NCBI RefSeq assembly: GCF_022201045.2
Contig: NC_068558.1
Span: 42,985,501 to 43,049,500, forward strand
DNA: 64,000 nucleotides
Source: Citrus sinensis
Lineage: Eukaryota > Streptophyta > Magnoliopsida > Sapindales > Rutaceae
Direction of reading: 5' to 3'
Of this stretch, positions 25,953 to 37,656 are shown one piece after another. The notes under the pieces were generated by a model that searched no databases, was not told the origin of the DNA, and saw only the letters and a program-made list of their open reading frames with translations. A program made the position numbers and the translations under genes. The first letter of the stretch is position 1; each line of letters opens with the position of its first letter.

Positions 25953-26851
25953 ATACGTATCAAAGCGAAATAGCGAAATAATATATATATATATATATAT
26001 ATGAAGCAATGTTAATTAATTAGAGGCTTTAGGCAAATGTTTATCAGGCAAATCCAGGTAAAATATAATTAAGTTACCATATATGATGATAATTATAATG
26101 AATGGCTTCTTGTCACGTCTACGGCACTCACCCGTATCATGCTCTCGTTGCCACTTGTCAAATTCGTTCTGAATCCAAACAAATAAACAAATTAATGAAG
26201 ACATTCTTTGTCAGATATACGCAACTATATATATATATATATTTTAATGCAATATAGCCAACTAATTAATATTCTTGATTTTCTGATTAAGCTGACGGTA
26301 CAACACACTACTATAACTTATGGCTAACACTTTAGATCCCAATTGGTATTGAGAATTTGTGATGTCATCATCAAAGACTCTACACAGAATAAAAAGAAAT
26401 TAACCCATGTACATGCACAAGCCAGCTCTTGGAACAATTGTATCTATAAGGACAAATGAAAAAAGTATATATAACATCTTGCGCGAAGGATCAATATATA
26501 GGAAATTCTGCCAATTTTCAACACATGTAAAGATGGATGCCAATATGCAATAAAGAAAAGTTTGAAAAGCAGCGTACTAATAGCCATGCACACCAGGTTA
26601 ATGATGTTGCAATGCATTTTTGTTTTCACTAGATTCACTATTAAGCTAAAATACAATAACTTCAAATGTAAAAATCACTACCAAACATCAATGGATGAAT
26701 CAACTCACAACTGGTATAATTTGGGAGAATAATTTTGAACCGAAGTTCAAAGACCATCAAGTAATAAATATATGCATACTCGAAGAGTCATTATTTCATA
26801 TTGACTGTAGGAGCATGTTTTCTTATAACTATCTCCTAATCAACATGAAAT

Positions 26852-27053
26852 TTTTTTTTTTGAGTGTATTAAATTATCTGATATCCGAACATCACATTGG
26901 GTCCCAACTAATGCAGATTCAAGCTAAGTAGGACCACTAGGACAGCAAAACTCTTCCAACAAGTATTTAACACAGCTGCATTCCAATGTCTCGAACTGAG
27001 GACCTTGGTTAAGTTAGAACAGTCCAATGCCAATTGATCTACATGCTTGTTGG
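26852..27053 (-). mobile_element. tRNA-derived SINE, minus strand
   Basis: Read on the minus strand, the 202-bp element begins near GGACCAACAAGCATGTAGAT, has an A-box-like TAGATCAATTGG and a B box GTTCGAGAC about 45 bp apart, and ends in a run of A (plus-strand T run at 26852-26861). Direct repeats TCCTAATCAACATGAAAT (26834-26851) and TCCTAATCGATATGAAAT (27054-27071) match at 16 of 18 positions, as expected for LINE-mediated insertion. SINE class is established by the box motifs; the family name is not known to me. Confidence 0.8.
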
Positions 27054-27836
27054 TCCTAATCGATATGAAATGTTAAATAAAACAACAACAAAAGTATGTT
27101 CTAAGTCAACTCTCCAAGATTTGAATGTAGATGAGTTGTGCTTATTTTTTCATAATCCTATACGCATGCATTTATAACAATGTATGGTTAATTCTTAATT
27201 GCTTGTATGCTCTTATCTAATATCTACCAATTTCATATTTCTAAAAGATTACCACAAAGCTCAACTTAATTAGTACGGAATCCAAATCCAAATTTTCAAC
27301 TGAAGTAGATGATGCTCACTTATACTGTTGACCATGTGCTTATTTTCTTTCATAATTCACTCTTAATGTACAATTGAAATTCTTTCATAAATATTAATTC
27401 TCGCCAAATTTTCTCCATTTCCTGTCATTTTCTTTTCAAACAAACGAAACACCAACAAAACTCATGAAAAAGTTAGTGATTAGAAACACCGTCGGCTTTC
27501 TTTTCTCAAATAAGAGGCTTTATGATATGTGGCGAAAGCATTGCCTTTATTTGGGTCATGCAATCAATTAATGGGCAAGTTTTGATTCCGAGGAAAACGG
27601 TGCCTCAAACTGAACAACTAAAAAGAAAAAACTAATTATAGACCACTGACGAGAATTAGACCGTGCTTCCAGTCTAGCCCAAGTAGCTAGCTTACAATAT
27701 TGTAAATTGTAGTCCTCTTCAATTTACAATAATGCTAATAATGCTTATAAAATTAAGGTCATAATATAATTGGAAAAAAAAAAGGGAAGAAGAATAAGAA
27801 TAAGAAGCTAATACTTAAACACTAACCGAGATGGAT

Positions 27837-27928
27837 GTCAAGTAACAGAGAACCAAAGACAGAATTTTTTGGAAAAGCTCATCCCCAATTTGTTGAGATA
27901 GACCAATTCTTACGGTTGTGAAAAGATC
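27837..27928 (-). other. Candidate orphan exon
   Basis: On the minus strand a 92-nt open segment is bounded by TTGTACAG and GTTAGT and would encode DLFTTVRIGLSQQIGDELFQ and a further leucine-rich stretch. A second splice-bounded segment near 26110-26170 encodes NEFDKWQREHDT. Neither is recognised. They could be exons of an unannotated or decayed gene or chance; there is no family support. Confidence 0.2.
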
Positions 27929-28868
27929 CTGTACAAGGTAAATAAAATGGCAAATCCCAGAGACTGGGTCCTTACAATTAAAATACTGTACATCTAGTAC
28001 ATTCATAGGATTACGCTGATGATCGAATGCTTGAGTTATGCCATACAATTTGTCAATCACGCCATTCAACAGTGATATGCCAAATATCGTACCATTATGT
28101 TGGCAATGGAGTAACTCAGTGTAAGTTAAAACAGATCGACACTAACGTCTGTTGATATTTAGATTCATGCAATCAATTAAGGTTACATTTATGATCATTA
28201 TTGCTGGGAGTAGCCAGGCACACTGCAAAGTTAAGCAAATTAGGGTTTTCCGTCAGACAAAAAAATTATTGCCAAACAAAACCAACTTGAGGATAATTTA
28301 AGCTAGCTCTACGATAGCTTAAGCTTGCATTCATTCCATTGAACGTAATCCGAGTACTGTTGCTATTTTTCCCCCCCTCATTATACTCAATTTAATGTTA
28401 AACAAGAACTGATGTGATAAAAAATAACTCAATATAAGGCATATAGCTAGAGGAGAAAATAGTAGATCAGATCATAACATAAGGATCTCATGAATAACGA
28501 TCAATATATCTTAGATGGTACCTTCAAATCTGTGTAGTTTTTAATTTGCAAAATCGGAGAATCTTCCTTGCAGAAAGCATCTAAGACTTAGCCTTGAAAA
28601 ACATTCATTTGCTTCCTCTTCTTTTTTGCCGTCCGAGCGATAGAGTGGTAATCTCCATAAAGATAAACCTAAAGACACACTTATCTATTGGGGGAAAAAA
28701 ACTTCTTAATTAATTATTGAAGTACTTTACTTCCCACATAAGAAACATCGAATTTCATTAAGAATTCGCAAGCTGTACAATATGACAAACATATAACGTC
28801 TACACATATAGAAATAACTGGAATCCACATATATGTATAATATTAATAAAAATAAAATAAAACATATA

Positions 28869-29453
28869 CTACGGATCATGACCAAGTCGAAGCTCCAAAT
28901 CTAGTTCATCTTCTTCACTTGCACCTTCTCTCTTCTCTTTATCGTGATCAGCATGTAAATGAGATGGTCCAACTCTTAAACTGCGATTTCCTCTCCAAAT
29001 TTCATCACCAATCATATTCAAATGCTGGTGATAATTTTGTCCATAAGAATCATAATTACTATGATTATTATTATTTGTATGGACGGATCTTTGATGGTCA
29101 TCCCATGTGGATGGAGATGGGAAAAATGTCTGGTAATTTACATGTACCTCAGAATCAGACATAGCATAATATTGATGATGTGACGTGGGGTAGCTTTGAG
29201 CCGGCGCAAAGGATCTAAAACTTGAATAATAATTATTATTATTTTCATCAACTAATTTATCAGAAATTGATGAAGAACTCGGAGGCCTGTTCTTTGCTCT
29301 ATCTTTCCTGTGAATATTCATGTGACCCCCCAAGGCCTGTGCTGTAGTGAACCCTCTCTTGCAAAACACACACTCGTAGGATCTGCCGGTGCCCGCGTCA
29401 GTCTCGTCGTCGCTAGAGCTTTTCGAATAATCTTCATTAGGGTTGGATTCCAT
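28869..29453 (-). CDS. Single C2H2 zinc-finger EAR repressor, TAC1-like
   Basis: Intronless, 194 aa, nuclear transcription factor of the plant SUPERMAN-like class. One finger: C28, C31, H44, H48 in [23 protein letters not shown], with the plant-specific QALGGH signature and a basic tail RKDRAKNR. The middle is low-complexity, rich in Asn, Ser, His and Tyr. The C-terminus has an EAR repression motif, DLELRLG at 185-191. RSYxCxFCxRGF and NIHRKDRAK resemble TELOMERASE ACTIVATOR1; other one-finger relatives (LATE, RBE) are possible. A TATA-like TTTATATTA lies at about 29494 upstream. The second gene of this class is 5.8 kb away on the same strand. Confidence 0.9.
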   Translation of the reverse strand: MESNPNEDYSKSSSDDETDAGTGRSYECVFCKRGFTTAQALGGHMNIHRKDRAKNRPPSSSSISDKLVDENNNNYYSSFRSFAPAQSYPTSHHQYYAMSDSEVHVNYQTFFPSPSTWDDHQRSVHTNNNNHSNYDSYGQNYHQHLNMIGDEIWRGNRSLRVGPSHLHADHDKEKREGASEEDELDLELRLGHDP

Positions 29454-32400
29454 TTTGACAGAGATAAATGGACTAGAGAGAGAGATTAGGGTTTTAATAT
29501 AAAGAAAAGGAGGAGATATAGAGACAAAATGGGGACATAGGCATTGTCTTTGGGGCTATGTGATGAGATGATCTATGAACAAGTTCTGAAAGAGAAAAGC
29601 CTTAGATTTTTGTGAATAAGCTATATTCTTTCTTAGCGGCCGGCAGATGTTATAGTATTTGTAATCTTGACTTGATTTACATTATTTAGCAGACGGTGAA
29701 TTAAAATTTATTAATTTTGGTCAATTTTTTTCGGTATAATTTTTCTTCCTAATAGTGCTCTTGTCGCTTTCATCATTCTAAGCTTTTCTTAACGCGGTCT
29801 TCAATATTATTCAATGGGCAGGTCTTTTTTTGCTGTAATATATTATAGTATTAATTAAGAAGTATGGATTTTCTTTTTAAAAAGAAATAATTAAACTTGG
29901 TAAGCCTTTTCAAATTAGGGCTATAATAATTCTTCAGTTAAGACGATTACTTATAATAATCTCATATGGGTTAAGATCTTTATTTGATCAAAAATTTTCT
30001 AAATTTTTAAAAACCTTGTGTTCATAATAGTTTATGATTAGGATTTAACTACTATTAATTTTTAATTTATTAACCAAAAAAAGTGAATTTTATTCAAAAC
30101 AAAAAATCCTAACAATCTTATAATATACGTATATAGTTTGTTGTGTACGCTACATTTATGCCTATGATGGCTGCTTTATTTTAGACTTATTAATTGCTTC
30201 TCTTTTATCTTAATCTATCTGGAAGCTTCAAGGTAGTCAAAATTTCCCAACACTCACAACTCAGAAGACATAATTAGGGTCAGTACTCAATAACATAAGT
30301 CAAAAAGATGGTAAAACTTAAGTACTGATCAACCCAATTAATTATATTGGTATTTCCAAAAAAAAAAAACTAAATGAGATTGGTGTCTTTTCGTTTAAAG
30401 CCAATATTTGAATGGAGATGGACGTTTCCCCCGTTTAAAATTTCATCTAAACTGTATATCACAACCAAATAATAATAGTAAGTCTAAAATTTGTTGTTAG
30501 GCACTTGACATGTAACTAAAGAAAACGTCTTAGTTGAATACTTTAATTAATTTATTAATTACAATTAGAATTGAGACATGAGATTAATCTTTGAATAAGG
30601 AATAAAACAGGGATTAAAATTTTACATAAATGATTAATTATGGCATTATAATTAGAGATCTTTTGTGGCATTGTGTCTGTTGAGGAAAGATGAAGGAACT
30701 TTCCTATAATTTAATTTTATGGACTAAGAAACATTCCATTTCTGTACTTTGCATTTGTCCTTCACTGTTATAAGCTTTGTCGCATCATTTTGTTAATGGA
30801 AACCAACATGATGTTCGTGTCATCACAGTCAAAGTCACATAAAATCAACATCTTATATGCTTGTAAATTCTTTTCATTGTGGCAGCGATCGGAAAAATAG
30901 TGACAAGATAATCTAAAATTAGTCTACCAACTCCACTTCAATCAAACATAGAAGTGATCAATTAGATTGGCACAAGTTTTGCTTGATCTTAGGAAATCAA
31001 TAAATACTTTTCTCATTCTTAGCAAAAAGAATGATGAACATACGAGGATTAATAAGAATATTATGTAATATGGTCTCAGAAATATTTATATTGTATGCCT
31101 GTAGCTTCTTTTTTCTTCTCGCTAGAAATATTTTATATTCTGCAGGCCAAATTTTTTTTTTTTGTTTTTAAATAAAGCTGCAGTTGGGCATGCAGATGAC
31201 TTTTCGTTTTCTTGTAGAACTAGAAATGACTTTGCATGGAAAATGGAACCACTAAGACACGTTCCACGTATGACCAATATATTTTATAATCTCAATTTCT
31301 TTCAATATTTTTATTCCATATTCTTTTTACGAAACTCTCAGTTAGCTAAATGTGTTATTTAAGCAAATACTTTGTTCAATATTTAATTAAAGAAATTAAT
31401 CATAGGTTTGATTTCTCTTTTCTGACGTGGGAGACAGAAAGGTGCAAAGTGGTTGAAAGAGAATGAGAAGACATAGCCGATAAATCAATTTCAATGTTGT
31501 AGGATTTTGTCCTTTGTTGATGACTTGATGTAATTTTAAGTGTAGGAATGTTTAATTGCTGGCATAATATAATAAATTAATGTTTTGAAGCTTGTAATTA
31601 ATAATATGTATATATTTTTTTTATATGGCTACATAATGTTGAATTTAATAGATAGCTGAAGAAACTTGGACAACAACGGCTGTAATAGTTTTAATTCTCT
31701 CAACCAAATCTTCCGTCTTTTACCCTAATTGCCTTTTTCTATTGACCTAGCAACTCTTGTTTTCTTGTTATTTCCTTTTAGCTTAGGTTTAAATTGATAA
31801 GAATTTTGTCATTTTTCAATTATTGGATGTTCATTAACATTATATGATCAAATGAGGGGGATGAATCCGATCAGTGTAGGGAAGGGAAAATGGGATTTCC
31901 GAGATTCTGAATTTCGAAATTTTTTATTTCAATTTCTTGCTGGGCATTGACATTGAGTTCTACATAGTGGAGGGATAATTTTATTGTTTGTAATTGGAAA
32001 GTAAATATGAAAATTACCCTTAAAATTTTAAAGCATTGAGATGTATTATAGGTTGTTTAAAATGTGTATCAGTATTTTCTAATATGACTAATATGACGAT
32101 AACTTAGTTGATGGACTTGGTCTTCTCTTTATAGTCATTAATCAAAGTTTGCATTCTACTTTAAATGAAAAATGTCAAGCGAACTAAACTCTGATAAAAG
32201 GGTGAAAAAAGCACATTAAGAACGACATTGTTGTGGATGAATTTTTTTGAAAAGAAAAACTAAACTCATCCAAAATGGCATTTTTTTTTCACTTAGAGCA
32301 TTTTGCTCTATTTACAAATTTTGTTATTATATTTCTGCCAAAGTAGCTTTTTTTTTTTTGAAGTTAAACAATTACGTTAAATAATAAAAAAATTAATAAA

Positions 32401-33963
32401 AATGATATGGAAAGTATTAATTGAGAAAATGTCTTCTTTTGTGTGTGTATGTGTATGTTTTTTTTTTAATAAAATGAATTTGGTGATTGGACCGACCTTG
32501 TAGCCCTGTCATAAAAAGTTTCATACAAAGAAGCCCATGGTGACCCCAGTCACCGACCCGAAGTGCTGCTTGAACTCTCGATCCCTTTCCTGTTTGATGA
32601 AGATCAAAGATTTATAATTTTTTTCGTTTGCTTCTATTTTTATGATTTTTTATTATTATTCTTTTTTAAACAGGGTTAAATCTGCTCTGGCTGTTTTACT
32701 AACAGTACATACAATTTTCCACATATTTTTTTTAAAAAAAGGAAAAAATAAAAACTGAAAATTAAAAAAAAAGGGGGGCACAAAAAAGTTGAACGTGCAT
32801 GCGGAGACAGGTGAAAAGCAAGAAGCAATAGGATAGTGTGCGTAAAATTAAAGAAAAAAGAAGAGAAGAGAAGAGAGAGAGGCATCAATCAATCATCAAT
32901 GCCTCAAGATTATAACGTGCGCCGACTGGGAATACCTAGCTAGCTTTCCTTCATTGATTTTTTTTTCCTGGTTAACCCATGGCCATGCCAAACTTTTGCA
33001 GGTTCTGTTTGTTGATTCATAAAAAAATGTCTTTTCTTTTTACCTTTGGTGACATCATTTTGACTCTTTAATTTTACCACCCACTACTCTGAATCTGATT
33101 CATTCATTCATTCATTCGTTCCCTGGTGTTGTGTTGTGTTTTAAAGTGTTGTTTTTTTTGTTCTTTGTACAGAGACATGCAGACCAAAACCATATGTCTG
33201 TTTCTTAACAAGCAAATTAAAGTCATCATGTTACTGGCACCAGACACTTGTGGGGAACAGGCGAAGTCTCAGACTCAGACTCAGATTCAGACATCGTTGA
33301 TGTTGAGAAAAACAACATCCCTTTGATACCCACCAATTTATTTATTTATTTATATGCTAGTTTGGAATCATACTGGACATTTCAATGGGGCACTGCCAGT
33401 TCTATTTTAAGTAATAATTATTCATCAAATAATCCCCATCTGTAATTTGACAATCTGTCTTTCAGACACGACACAACACAAAACAAACACACACACAGAG
33501 TATCATCAAATATTGTTTTTATCTTTAACACATCCTCACCTGACGTTCTATGTCCTTTTTCTCTCGTTATGCATTAAATTCTTGCTTGAGACCTAATTTG
33601 ATCGAGAGGCAACAAATTAATGTACTTACCTTACGCTGACCTCAGTCCCCCCTTAATAGAAAAAAGGAAATTAATTAAGACGATTAACCTAATAACTTCT
33701 TTGTGATTTTTAATGTAATTAATTTGCTTAGTTATAATTAGAGCCTCGTAGTTCGGATGTAATTCTCATTCTCAGATCTTAAATGCAATTTGGTAGTGAT
33801 CGATTTAGCTTTTAAGTGATCTATAGGTTGCTCAACACCTTATTGAGCGTGTAGACGCTGAGTCAGAATTATGCAGCAGGAACGCTAGCTATTCTTGACC
33901 TAATTACATGGTAGAAATTGTGACCTTGTATATATGCACGGCTAGCAGTATCAAAATTCAATA

Positions 33964-34015
<52 letters not shown>

Positions 34016-34658
34016 GGGTCGGAGACAGCATATTGATTGACTGGGGCCTTGGAGATAGGAAGAGTAGTGCGTCATGTCACTACATTTTTAGCTTTTGCAT
34101 ATGAAAAAAAAATAGTTTAGGAAATTTTTATGGGCGTTGGACTGATGGTGGAATTGGTAAATGTAAGATTAATAAAAAAAATTAATGAGCTTTTGCGTTA
34201 TTTAAAAAAATTAAATTAATATTATTATTTATGGGCTTGATTTTAGTTTGAAAAGCCCAATTCTTTTAAATTGTATTTAAAATTCTTGGGGTGAGAATTT
34301 AAGTGTAAATATATATTGGGGGCTGAAGTATAACTTACTAGGGCATGATGACAATTTATTGAAGACTTTTGGAAAAACACAATTAAATGTTAAAGAAATT
34401 TTTTCATTTTAGTAGAGACTTGAGTCCCCACTTGTCCTTCAACAAATCTGCTCTTGTATATATATATAGTTATAGTTATAGTTCTTTTCTAGTGCAGGAG
34501 TGCTTAATTTATTTTTTTTTTCATACGAACATATTGTTAAACTGTGTAATTTAATAGAGTCGCAAACATATTATTAAACCACAAGGTTTTATAATGTATT
34601 TAAAAATTACTCTTTTAAACCGCATGGTTTAACAGCGTATCTGCTTTAAATAAAATAA

Positions 34659-34696
<38 letters not shown>

Positions 34697-35260
34697 GATT
34701 AAGTTGATGACAATGCGCGTTGCAAATCCTAAGATACTGTCACAAGAGAGAACATATTGCTACCATATATAATCATGATCAAATAAAAGCGAAGTGATGA
34801 TATCTCAACAACTAGATGATCCCCATATTACAGTTAACCTAATTAACAAGGACAGTCCCACTCACAATAATCACAATCACGGCAGCTAAACATGAAAATT
34901 CAGGATTAAGTTGATTGTCAATGACAACCTTTCATGAAAATTAACATGCACAATGAACCATTAATTAAAAAGAAATAGAGGATAAAGATCATTGTATTAA
35001 TGACAACTCGTGGAGCGAGAGATCATATTCAAATCCTTGTAAGGCGCAGAATGATCGCAGAATAGATATTTCAGGCAAATTAAGAAAAGGTCAAAGAAAA
35101 GAAAGACATATATAACAAATGGATCATACTGAGGATGTTAATTGAGCTTAATTTGATAAACAGCAAACTGTTGCCAGAAATTAAACTAAACTAAAAAGGC
35201 CAAGTTTTAATTAATTTAACACCATATCTACGGGTGAATATTTGTAAAGAATTCACCTAA
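29454..35260. other. Intergenic region between the two zinc-finger genes
   Basis: AT-rich, with scattered short simple repeats: TA run at 33967-34015, further TA run near 34666-34691 and CATT repeats near 33100. Short frames (for example 33248-33445, with an SDSDSDSD stretch) have no family support. Regulatory DNA for the 28.9-kb gene lies at its left end. No RNA gene was recognised. Confidence 0.5.
33967..34015. repeat. (AT)n microsatellite
   Basis: About 49 bp of alternating A and T with one interruption near the end; likely length-variable. Confidence 0.95.
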
Positions 35261-35950
35261 TTAAGGATATCCAAGCCGAAGCTCCAAATCCACAGACTCC
35301 TTTGTATCTTTTAACCCCATCTCCAACTCCAGGCTCATAGCTAATTCCTCTTTCTTTCTCAAAACATCAATCTCGCGTTTCGGCGCATAACCCTTCAAAT
35401 TTCCAGCACCAAATGCAGCTCTCATGTTCTTCTTCTTCCTTAAATAATCCCCGGATGGAAGAGTACTACTCAAGGTATTGATCTGTTGATGAGGACATTC
35501 TTCAAGCAATCTTTTTTTGTCTTCATTTGTGAAAGCTGCCGAGGATGGTGATGAAGACAAAGAGTTGAGATTTGCAGAAACCAAGGGTTTTGGTTTGTAA
35601 GTTGCTGGGTCTGGGCCTGGGAGCAACAGCTTATTAGATGGAGGAGATGATAATGATGATGAAGAAGTAGAAGAAGCAGCAAAACTAGGGATAGGGTTAG
35701 GGTTTCGATATTGAAGAAGTGGTGGAGGTAACATTCTAAGCCTGGCTCTATCTCTTCTATGAACATTCATATGACCCCCAAGAGCTTGAGCAGACCTAAA
35801 CTCTCTCCGGCAAAAGCTGCAGTTATAGTTCTTTGGAGGCCACACAATTAACCCACATGATGACTGTCCATGCTGAGCTTCTGAGCAGCTACATTTTTCA
35901 CACTCCCACTTCTCTTTAACCCACTCCATGCTTACTTCTTTCTTGTTCAT
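35261..35950 (-). CDS. SUPERMAN/RABBIT EARS-type C2H2 zinc-finger repressor
   Basis: Intronless coding region, 229 aa, nuclear repressor. The finger NYNCSFCRREFRSAQALGGH has C44, C47, H60, H64 with MNVHRRDRARLR following, almost the SUPERMAN consensus. A Ser-rich middle follows; there are two leucine-rich repression-type motifs, SLELEMGL and a C-terminal EAR, DLELRLG (221-227). The N-terminus has an additional Cys-rich stretch (WECEKCSCSE). Upstream, CGCAG|GTGAGT (donor at about 36081 on the minus strand) and a pyrimidine-rich acceptor near 35957 suggest a 5' UTR intron. Closest class is the SUP/ZFP10/ZFP11/RBE group; I cannot say which member. Confidence 0.92.
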   Translation of the reverse strand: MNKKEVSMEWVKEKWECEKCSCSEAQHGQSSCGLIVWPPKNYNCSFCRREFRSAQALGGHMNVHRRDRARLRMLPPPLLQYRNPNPIPSFAASSTSSSSLSSPPSNKLLLPGPDPATYKPKPLVSANLNSLSSSPSSAAFTNEDKKRLLEECPHQQINTLSSTLPSGDYLRKKKNMRAAFGAGNLKGYAPKREIDVLRKKEELAMSLELEMGLKDTKESVDLELRLGYP

Positions 35951-37656
35951 CAGTACAGCTACAAGTACCAGAGAAAGAGAAGAAATGGCTACAAAAGATT
36001 GCTTCGAGAGAATATGAAGAAATGAAGCCCTTTAAAGTTAAAGCTAGAAACTGATGAAAAAGTAATTATGTATGTACTCACCTGCGATTTTTCTGCTACT
36101 ATTTCTGGATATTGCTTCATGTAATGTAGAAGCTTTAGATTTTGGCAGTGGTATATATTATGTTCTTTTTCATTATGCCCCAATCTAGTGGAGATCTTGC
36201 AGACTTTCTTTTACCTCATCAATAAATGTTTCAATTTTTAATTTTTTAACTTTTTGAAATGGTAAATATTTTTTTCCCCTTCCTTCTTTTTTGATAAAGT
36301 ATAAATAATGCACTGAAACAACAGCAAATGGGGGTGCAGTTGCTGGTACAACAGGGAGTAACTTCTCTTCTTCTCTGATATATTACCGACATGTCGTTAA
36401 AAGTATTTGGACGACACGTCGTTTGCTGTTTCGGATGTCGATTTGGTTTCTTTCCTAATGACGACCTGTCATCTTCTTACCTAACTGTGAAGTGGGAACC
36501 ATCCCTCTTTTCTCTTTTATTTAGTTGTTTTTATCTCTTTCTATGTAATTTATATCCTAAAATTAATTTTACAATTAAAATTTTATTAGGATCTACGTTG
36601 ATCAACATAAATATTTAAATAAATTTGAGGAAAATTTATCCCACATGTTATTAGGAGAATTCAAACTTATTCCCTCAAAGATGGAGAAGAGAAATGAAAA
36701 CGTCCAAACTAAATAGAGGGCAAGATCTGATTAAGGGAATAAGTTTGAAACAATTTAACTTTGATCTGATTGATAGGGAGCTGCTCCGATTGTATAAAAT
36801 ACAGGGCAAGACCTGAATGGTTAGTCAAAACACTATTGGATCAACGAGGCATTCGGAAAATGGGCATGCATTAAAAGAATATCATGATGGTTTCCACTTT
36901 CTGAGTGCCCAAAATTGAAGAACCTACTCTACATTCTTTTGGGGTAATCTTTGGAAACTAATCATTTGATTTATAGGGGACATGACTTGGTGGATTGCCC
37001 TATTAATTTGTTACACCAGCTATTCAAGATATTTTTGTATTTACTTTATAGCAATTAATCGGAATAGACAGCACTTCACCTCTACAGCCATCATATGTAA
37101 TCTGCTAGCTTAGTTGGCTAGTTGCCTTTTAAGTGAGAAACGCAAATAGACTGATTGACAACATATGTGCATTCGTCCACAGAGCACCCAAAATATTATA
37201 TATATATATAGCTTATGGATGAAATAATTATCAAGTACAGTAGAGACCTGCCATGTTAAAAGAGGAGTTGCTAAAGCCTGAATAATAATCTAGATGAGCA
37301 TAGAACCAAGCAAATTAAAAGGAACCTTAACATGAACTAAGTCAGACAACTTCATTCGGTTGCTTTGAAGAGCTTTAACATATTTACAATTTTGCACTTT
37401 CGGTGCTGGTTAGTGAAATTAAAAAAAAAAAATGTTAGAAAAGTGCCCATATAATACTAATCTATTTCTGCTATAATTCGAGCTAGAGCATCCTGAGAAA
37501 CTGTCTATCTATGATCATGTATGAAATGAAGGCTATGCAACAGATCATTAAGCAAGAGGTGCCTACTCTAAAATTGCCAATATACACTCATTCAACTATA
37601 TTAACACCTATGTCAGAATTTTCGAGAAAATAAGCAAGTATAGCAATCCAATTCCA
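35951..37656. other. Intergenic region upstream of zinc finger, 3' of myosin
   Basis: Holds the promoter and likely 5' UTR intron of the zinc-finger gene and the 3' UTR of the myosin gene. I searched it on the minus strand for dilute-domain exons of the myosin and saw none: no conserved motif or coherent splice-bounded frame. Confidence 0.6.

Larger units (their letters stand above)
25247..28868. other. Intergenic region, eIF6 to first zinc finger
   Basis: Contains the eIF6 3' UTR, the duplicated 56-bp unit with hairpin (25798-25952), a TA run at 25981-26002, a tRNA-derived SINE (26852-27053) and two short candidate exons on the minus strand (26110-26170 and 27837-27928). The end nearest 28868 is the likely 3' UTR of the zinc-finger gene. 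Apart from the candidate exons I see no gene. Confidence 0.55.

Noticed and set aside
28919..29164. 81-codon sense frame over the zinc-finger gene
   Set aside because: Antisense shadow of the low-complexity region of the minus-strand C2H2 gene.
32480..32600. Possible retroelement fragment (GACCCCAGTCACCGACCC region)
   Set aside because: GC-rich for its surroundings, but no terminal repeat, duplication, primer-binding site or coding homology could be shown.
33126..33445. Open frames with an SDSDSDSD stretch
   Set aside because: The repeat is a short CAGACT-type simple repeat in DNA; the frames do not join to neighbouring exons and resemble no family.
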